From positions 41,411,719 to 41,475,718 of the forward strand of contig CM055095.1 of assembly GCA_029204225.1 (NCBI GenBank): a stretch of DNA of 64,000 nucleotides, written 5' to 3'. Below, piece after piece: positions 57,030-64,000 of the stretch. How positions within the stretch are numbered: position 1 is the stretch's first letter; every line of letters begins with the position of its first letter. The position numbers and the translations under genes were made by a program. Source of the DNA: Diphasiastrum complanatum (Eukaryota; Streptophyta; Lycopodiopsida; Lycopodiales; Lycopodiaceae). The notes below the pieces were generated by a model. The model did not search any database. It saw nothing but the letters and a program-made list of their open reading frames with translations, and was not told where the DNA came from.

Positions 57030-58990
57030 CTGCAAGAGTGTAGAGCATGAATCGAAACATTAGTCAAAGCATAAGTCAAACTTCCATGTACAACAAGAGT
57101 CATCCATAGTTTTCCTACAAGTTGCCCTAAGAATCCATGAGCTCCAAAAGTCAAAGTTGCATCAGAAGAATCAAAAGTATGAGCAAATAGAGCAAAAATG
57201 CCCAGAATACAACAGTTCTCTAAAAATTACAAAATAACAGATGAATTACTTGTGATTTGTGCATCTTAGACGGCTTTTCTCCTCACCTTAAAATCTAAAG
57301 TTCAATTCCACTCAAGCGCACATGTACATACAAGATTAATTTAAAAAAATGTAAAATGCCTTACATCAGTAGAGTTGATGAGGCAAATCCTACAAATGAA
57401 AGTAAAACAGTTCTTTACACTGAAAAAATTACTGTCTTTCAATGTGGTACGGTTCAACATTCCTCTGATTTATACAAGAGCAAAAGACCAAGAAAAAAAA
57501 AAATTTGTGGCCCCACAAACATCAAATTTGTTTTAATACAATCAATCAGCCCTCCATGCAACAACCTCATACGACAAACAAGGAGGACGAAAGAAAAGAA
57601 GGCATGAATGCACATTGCAGAATAAAATACCAACAAAGGAAGAAATGACTAGCTAGTCTACAACATCAATGGTCAAAAACTGATTTTGTCACAAGCAATA
57701 CTCATGAATTTGAAATTTGAATCCTATGTTAGCAGAGATGTTTAAGAATCATTTCAGGTTAATTAACAATAGTAACAATACAGTACCCATATTAAGGATT
57801 TTACTAGTACCATCCATGCTAGATGCCCAAAAAAGAGTTTTTGCATTGAATCTCTGAAAAAATTCATGTTATTCGCATCTGCTCTCCCTCATCTGGACAA
57901 GGTTGTGTTGAATTTTTTGTTCTTAATATATATTACAAGGTATAAATAACAATTTGATTGTCTGCAGAAAGTCAAATGAAAGTAGAGTGACATGCAAAAA
58001 GTGGCATTAATAAGCTAAATGCATCTTATTAAGAATTATTTCTTGTGTTCCTTAAGAACTCCATTGGAGGAAGGGGAACATTGATTTTTCCATTTGATGA
58101 TCCATGCTTTGATACCTGATGAAGTAAAGTTTCTAACACTTCTCCAAGGGTGAAGGGCAACATCAATCACAATGATGTGCTTATGCAATAAAGGATTTTT
58201 CTATCATGGATCCCAAAGTATTGTAGATGAGCAAAATTTATGGAGCAAAGCTTCCAAGGCATATGCCATGCACATGATGTTCCAACTATAGCAAAGGTTC
58301 TGAGGTGAAATGACTTAGCTTGATTCCAAGATATTTCTAGTGTAGCAGCCATGCATGACGTAGTTATGTTTCTCCTTAGTACATGCAGAGACTTGTGTTC
58401 TTCTCAGAGTCCTGTTGTGAATCATGTTCCAACAAATGCGTGGTCATTTATTCGTTAGAGCAGTCTTGTTACACATGTCCTAGATCGCCATGCCTTTATG
58501 GCTCTTTTGGTAATATATATGTGGATCCAGTCCCTTGTTGCTTCCGTGGCGTTCTTGGTCTAACTATTTTGAATGGAATACATTCGAGCCAGTTCTCAAA
58601 AATGGCATTTCATGGGATTCATAGATACCTTGGGATCTCAACGGTGCCTTAGGAATCCTTCAATTTCCTTTAGCACCCTCAGTAAGTCGCCTAGCTTATA
58701 TTGCAATTGTTGGAGTTCTTAGTGTAGGTTTCCAACATTCTTGGTTACTTCAAATAGCTTGGGCTCCATTCTTTACTACTCATGTCTACTTTACTAGCAG
58801 CAGTCGGTTTCATGTTGGTTCACCATTTATGTTGCAGAGTTGATACTTCATGCTTATCCTTTTGTGTGGTACTCTTAGGCCATAGAATTGGCTTGCTCTA
58901 TACATGTTTGTAGTAGTAGTATTGGCAACATTCCTTAAGATGCTTTCTTTGGGCAGGCTTGAGCTATCTACATTGCTTGGTAGAGTTCCG
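57030..58990 (-). other. PP2AA upstream intron, left part; nothing recognised
   Basis: Begins with the TTGCAG acceptor of exon a. No exon of the PP2AA N-terminus and no transposon motif found here. Confidence 0.55.
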
Positions 58991-59253
58991 CTACGTGCTG
59001 ATATAAAAATCTCTGAAATCGGAGATCTGTGCGAGACGGAGAAAATTTTCAAAAATGGCAGTCTGGCAATAATTGCCATTTTTCAGGCTTAAGGGCAATT
59101 GTGAGCCATTTTAAGGCCAAAATCTTCAATTTGGCATAACTTTCAATCCATAGCTCGGATTGGAAAGTGGTCGGAGACGTCATTTGTCAATTTTGCAGCA
59201 AATTTTCCATTCTTGCAATCATTTTTGCAATCCGGAGTCATCTAATTGCAGTT

Positions 59254-62200
59254 ATGGCAACGCTAAGCGAAAGTGTTCTCAATGAGTCAAGCAAGTTGGA
59301 AGGAGCCGGCAACTATGCAGTTTGGAAATTCAAACTGAAGAACATTCTGATGGAAAAGGAGCTATGGGAGATCGTGACAGGTGAGGAGACAAGGCCAATG
59401 ATTGAAGAAGATCAGCGGGCATTTGATAGAAGGAAACGGAAAGCACAGAATGTCATCAACTTGTCAGTTAGAGATGCTATCATTCCCTACATTTCTAATT
59501 CGGAAGGACCGAAAGAAGCGTGGGATATGTTGAAGGCATTGTTTGAGACCACAAACACATCTCGAGTGTTATTTCTGAAGACGAGGCTGCACACATTACG
59601 GATGGATGATGGTGCAACTATTGCCGATCACCTATTGAAGGTAAAGGAGAACCGTGATCAACTAGCTGCCGTTGGAGAGCGAGTACAGGATCGCAAGATC
59701 GTTCAATTGACATTGAACAGCTTGAGTGAGTCACATCAGATGTTTGTGACAAGCATTGCCACACGAGAGAATCTTCCAACCTATGAGGGCTAGTGGATTA
59801 CTTTTGCAGAAAGAGCAACGTCAAGAGAACTTGAATCATCGTAACAGGGGCTATGATCAAGCCCTTGCAGTTAGAGGATGAGGCGGAAGATTTGGACATG
59901 GTAGGTATCAATTGAGAGGAGAAAACTCAAGCAGGAGATCATCTCGACAATTTCATGAGCAAGCCAATGATAGCCCGAATCGAGGCTATTGGAATCAAGG
60001 TCGAGGTCAAGGACGTGGCTATTCCAGGCAAAATAAACCTGGAAATTGCAGGTACTGCAACAAACCTGGCCATTGGGAGCGTGAATGCTTCAAGAAACAA
60101 AAGGAGATAGCACAAAGAAAAGGCAAATGGCAGGCGGGCAATTATGCTGATCAACATCAATTTGATGATGATCATTATGAAGACAATTATGTTAATCAAC
60201 ATCAATTCGATGATGATCAATATGAAGATGATACAGGTGAAAGCTCAAACTTGTTCATTACGGCGCTAATGACAAGTGACGAAGCAAAGGATACCTGGTA
60301 CATTGACAGTGGAGCGTCCAAGCACATGACTTCGAGGAAGGAGTGGTTTTCGGAATTCAAGGAAATCCACAATGGCGATGAAGTTGGACAAGCTGATGGC
60401 CAATTGCTACCTGTGAAAGGATTTGGAGTGGTACCAGTGAAGCTAGCCAGCGGAATGATAAAGCAGATAAGCAATGTGCAATATGTTCCTGGTTTAGCCA
60501 ACAATTTACTATCAGTTGGGACAATGGCTGATCAACAACTCAAGGTTGAGTTTGATAGCGACAAATGTCTCGTCAAGGACATTAAGAATCATTACAAAGT
60601 GATTGCTACAGGAGCTAGAGTCAACGAAAATCGACTCTACAATCTGAATGCAAGATCTTTTACTCAAGCTATGGTAAGCACTGTTGATAGTCAAAGTGAT
60701 CTTTGGCATCAACGATTTGGTCATATCAGTGCTCAAAGTTTACAGATTCTGAAAAGAGGTAATCTAGTTATTGGATCGCCTGATATTTCTTTTGAAGGAA
60801 AAATCTGTGAAGGTTGCATTTTGGGAAAACAACACAGAGAGAGGTTTCCCAAAAGTGGAGCAAGAAGAGTCACTGGCATCTTAGATCTTGTCCACAGTGA
60901 TCTATGTGGACCAATGCAGACTAGATCTCTTAGTGGCTGCTATTACTTTATTACCTTTATTGATGATTATAGCAGATGCATTTGGATTTATTTCATAAGC
61001 AAGAAATCAGATGCTTTTGCTAAGTTCCGAGAATTCAAGGCATTAGTTGAAAAGCAAACTGGAAGTTACATCAAGACTTTGAGATCTGATGGAGGTGGTG
61101 AGTATTTTTCGACAGAATTTATTGATTTTTGCAAAGATCAAGGGATCAAGAGGCAGACTACAACACCTTATTCACCGCAGCAAAACGAAGTTGCAAAGCA
61201 AAACAATAGATCCATTATTGAGATGGCCAGGGCACGACACCTCATGAAGCTTTTACTGGAAAGAAACCTAATATTTCTCATTTGAGAGTATTTGGTTGTG
61301 ATGCTTATGCTCATATTCCTGATGAGAAACGAAGGAAATTGGATGCAAAAGCTGTCAAGTGTATTTTCCTTGGATATGATGAGAAGGCTAAGGCATATAG
61401 GATGTATGATACAAATGCACAGAAGCTTGTGATTTCTAGGGATGCTACATTTGACGAGATGGGTCAAGGTGAACAATCTGAAGAAATCACTAAACCTTTT
61501 GATGAGGGAGCGGAAGTACATGTCAAGAAAGAAGTGGATTTTGATGCAGAAGATCCAATGAAAAACGATAAGTTTGAAGCTAAAATCCCTAAGAGAGTAC
61601 CTAAATGGTACTTATCAGTCACAGGTGATGCTAAGAAGGGAGATACTCCCGAATCTAGCGAACAGGGAGAGCTTAGAAGGTCAAGCAAAAATTGGAAACC
61701 TCCTGAAAGGTTAGAAATGAATCTAGCCCTAATGGGTTCCATGCTATATGCTCAAGAACCAAAAACCTTTCATGAAGCAAAGGAGCACAAGGAGTGGCGC
61801 GCAGCAATGGAAATAGAAATGGAGGCCATATCAAAAAATAGGACGTGGAACTTAGTTGAGCTACCTGATGGTAAGACGCCTATCACTTGCAAATGGATTT
61901 ATAAGATCAAATATGGAGCACATGGGCAACTCAACAAGTACAAAGCACGGTTGGTTGCGAGAGGATTTGAGCAGCAGGAAGGCATTGATTTTGAGGAAAC
62001 CTTCGCACCCGTAGCTAAGATGGTAACTATACGTTCTATCATTGCTATTTCTACTTTCCATGGTTGGAAGATCCAGCAAATGGACGTTAAATCTGCTTTT
62101 CTTAATGGAGTGTTGGATGAAGAGGTGTATTTAGTACAACCTCAAGGATTTGTTGAGCCAAAGAGAGAGCATCTTGTTTGTAAGCTCAACAAAGCTATCT

Positions 62201-63304
62201 ATGGATTGAAGCAAGCACCACGGGCGTGGTGCTCTTGCATTGATGAACACTTCAAGCGAAGGGGAATGGTAAAGAGTAAGGCTGATCCTAATCTTTACAT
62301 TCTAAAGCAAGATTCAGATATAGTGTTCATTGTTTTGTACGTGGATGATTTGATTATTACAAGAAGTAATGAGAGCTTAATTGATGAAATCAAATCAGAT
62401 CTTTCCAATGCTTTTGACATGAGCGATCTAGAATTGATGCACTATTGACTTGGCATTGAAGTATGGCAAAAGGAAGAGGTTGTCTTTCTTACACAAAGCA
62501 AGTATGCACGAGATTTGCTTTATAAGTTCAATATGCAAGATTGTAAGCCTTTGAGTACACCGATGGATGTCAACATGAAGCTTACTGCATATGACGAATC
62601 TGAGAAAGTAGATGCTTACTTGTACAGGCAGCTGGTGGGTAGTTTGATCTATTTGACACACACACAACCTGATATTTCTTATGTTGTTGGTGTTGTTAGT
62701 CAATTAATGCAAAATCCTAGTCAAGCACACTGGATCTGCTAAACGTATTCACAGGTACATTCGAGGGACCTTGAATTTTGGTTTGAAGTATGATCAGCCT
62801 GAAGCACCAACGTTGGTAGGTTACACAGATGCTGATTGGGCAGGTAATATTGATGATAGAAGATCTACCAGTGGTCATACATTCAGTTATGGTACAGCTG
62901 CAGTTTCATGGAGCAGCAAAAAGCAACCTACAGTAGCCTTATCTTCGACGGAAGCTAAATATCGTGCACTCAGCAATGCTACACAAGAAGCAGTATGGCT
63001 ACGAAGATCGCTTGTTGATTTAGGTCGATCACAGGTGGATGCGACTACTATTTCTTGCGACAACCAAAGTTGCATTCACCTTGCCAAAAATCCAATTCTA
63101 CATGCTCGAACCAAGCACATCGAAATACATTATCACTTTGTTCGAGAGAAAATACTTGATGAAACCATTGATCTTGTTTTTTGTAAATCTGAAGATCAAA
63201 TGGCAGATATTTTTACTAAGTCATTAGGTAGATGTAAATTTGAAAAGTTTCGTACTTTATTAGGAATAGAAGAATGTAATTTTATCATTGAGGGAGAGTG
63301 TTAG
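59254..63304 (+). pseudogene. Near-full-length Copia gag-pol polyprotein, inactivated
   Basis: Gag starts at ATG 59254 (MATLSESVLNE) with a UBN2-type domain and the NTSRVLFLK motif. A frameshift lies near 59785 and a TGA at 59879-59881. Then come the CCHC knuckle (CRYCNKPGHWEREC), protease WYIDSGASKHMT, GAG-pre-integrase CEGC, and integrase HSDLCGPM / IDDYSR / TPYSPQQN. A deletion with frameshift follows near 61230, just after MARAR. RT is open from 61282 to 62448 with LYVDDL intact, ending in a nonsense TGA at 62446-62448. A frameshift near 62737 precedes RNase H (YTDADWAGNIDDRRSTSGH, SSTEAKYRA, HARTKHIEIHYHFVRE) to 63304. Lies in a PP2AA intron, antisense to it. Confidence 0.92.
63287..63298 (+). 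other. Polypurine tract of the right-hand Copia
   Basis: ATTGAGGGAGAG precedes the TGTTAGAAACCAATG that opens the 3' LTR. Confidence 0.6.
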
Positions 63305-63530
63305 AAACCAATGATAAACTTGTTACTGTTTACGTTTTACTGTTGACAGCTGTTACCAGCTGTAAGTAGTTGTAGGCTAGTCTATAGTCAACTACTAGTT
63401 TTCTCTCTCACTATATTCAGAGATTATTGTACTCTCTTTCAGTTAGTGTGTGATACAGTGATTGTGTGCTCTTCCTCCTTATGGTGATTGCTTATGATGA
63501 ATGATTGATAGTGCTTATCAGATCATTGAC
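63299..63530 (+). repeat. 3' LTR of the right-hand Copia (right edge uncertain)
   Basis: Opens TGTTAGAAACCAATG after the purine tract. The right border may be the CATTGACA at about 63523-63530 but cannot be fixed. No matching 5' LTR or tRNA primer site is present upstream of gag at 57030-59253, so the 5' end is lost or was replaced. Confidence 0.5.
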
Positions 63531-64000
63531 ATTTTTTCTATAGCTAATGTTCTTGATTTGATACATGACAATGTCCATGCTACAGCATGTTCTTATGCAA
63601 TATCATAGTTCCTAGTAGGCATCTTCTCCGACACATCCAATTAGCTCCTATGGCTCCTTTTGTATCAAGGGCTCTATTTTTCTAATGATTCCATGGATAG
63701 AGATGGCATGATTGCTTCAGCCAGGGCCTTTTATTTGGTCATCAAACCTCAATTTTAGGTCATTTGTACTTCTAGCATTCATGGTCCCTTTTAAAAGCTC
63801 GAAATCCCACCAGTTGGAGGTTCTTTGTACCTCCTATGTTTTATGATACTTTCCACATGGGAGAGTTTGTCTATTAGGTTCATATGGGGTCTTAATATAT
63901 GCACCAGTGTTCATATATGTGCATTATTTGGCAATCATGATCTATCAAGTTGGTATGCCATATCATCATATGCAATGTTGATACCATCATTTGCCATTAT
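63531..64000. other. No gene recognised
   Basis: End of window, presumed PP2AA intron. No exon found. Confidence 0.4.

Noticed and set aside
58095-58140. Minus-strand AGGTATCAAAGC next to TGTTAGAAAC, like a Copia primer site and LTR edge
   Set aside because: The order and spacing do not fit an LTR followed by a primer site, and no Copia coding sequence follows on that strand.
57030-64000. Search for the missing N-terminal PP2AA exon(s)
   Set aside because: No minus-strand stretch encodes the expected first about 130 residues before 64000, so they are presumed to lie outside the window.

Overview
The window looks like the nuclear genome of a seed plant. The evidence is one conserved plant housekeeping gene with GT-AG introns, embedded in Copia, Gypsy, hAT and LINE remains. 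Introns of 5 to 13 kb packed with nested, decayed elements suggest a large-genome lineage, most likely a gymnosperm. That assignment is inference from gene architecture, not from any marker in the sequence.

The one convincing host gene is on the minus strand: the scaffolding A subunit (PR65-type HEAT-repeat protein) of protein phosphatase 2A. Eleven coding exons run from 57029 (first exon seen) down to a TAA at 11075. Every junction has GT-AG borders and matching phase, and together they give about 455 codons with no internal stop. About 130 N-terminal codons are missing and should lie beyond the right edge. The visible part therefore spans about 46 kb for about 1.37 kb of coding sequence.

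Layout. 1-10.2 kb lies downstream of the gene: a minus-strand Copia remnant (205-1215), a complete but deletion-derived Copia element with both LTRs and a 5-bp target duplication (3701-8182), and a Gypsy gag scrap (9103-9300). 11.2-15.9 kb is an intron with a LINE split by a small hAT-like inverted-repeat element. 16.0-21.4 kb is an intron holding a hAT element (16482-20758, 8-bp TSD) whose transposase N-terminal half is inverted relative to its C-terminal half. 21.5-26.5 kb is an intron with nothing recognised. 26.6-38.2 kb is an intron with a Copia element (about 26.94-36.45 kb) interrupted by a multi-exon hAT element (29641-35220, perfect 8-bp TSD). 38.2-41.2 kb holds four closely spaced exons. 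41.2-54.3 kb is a 13-kb intron carrying a pile of LINE copies with (CT)n tails and a broken DCP2-like Nudix fragment. 54.3-57.0 kb holds three exons and a Copia integrase scrap. 57.0-64 kb is the start of an intron with a nearly full-length decayed Copia polyprotein.

Every intronic element whose orientation is clear reads on the plus strand, antisense to the host gene. The two elements that read in the gene's own direction lie outside it. All transposon reading frames show stops, frameshifts or deletions. I found no tRNA, rRNA, CRISPR array or novel defence-like system. The most interesting items are the inverted hAT, the clean hAT-in-Copia nest, the CT-tailed LINEs, the antisense bias, and a stop codon lying inside a consensus splice donor.
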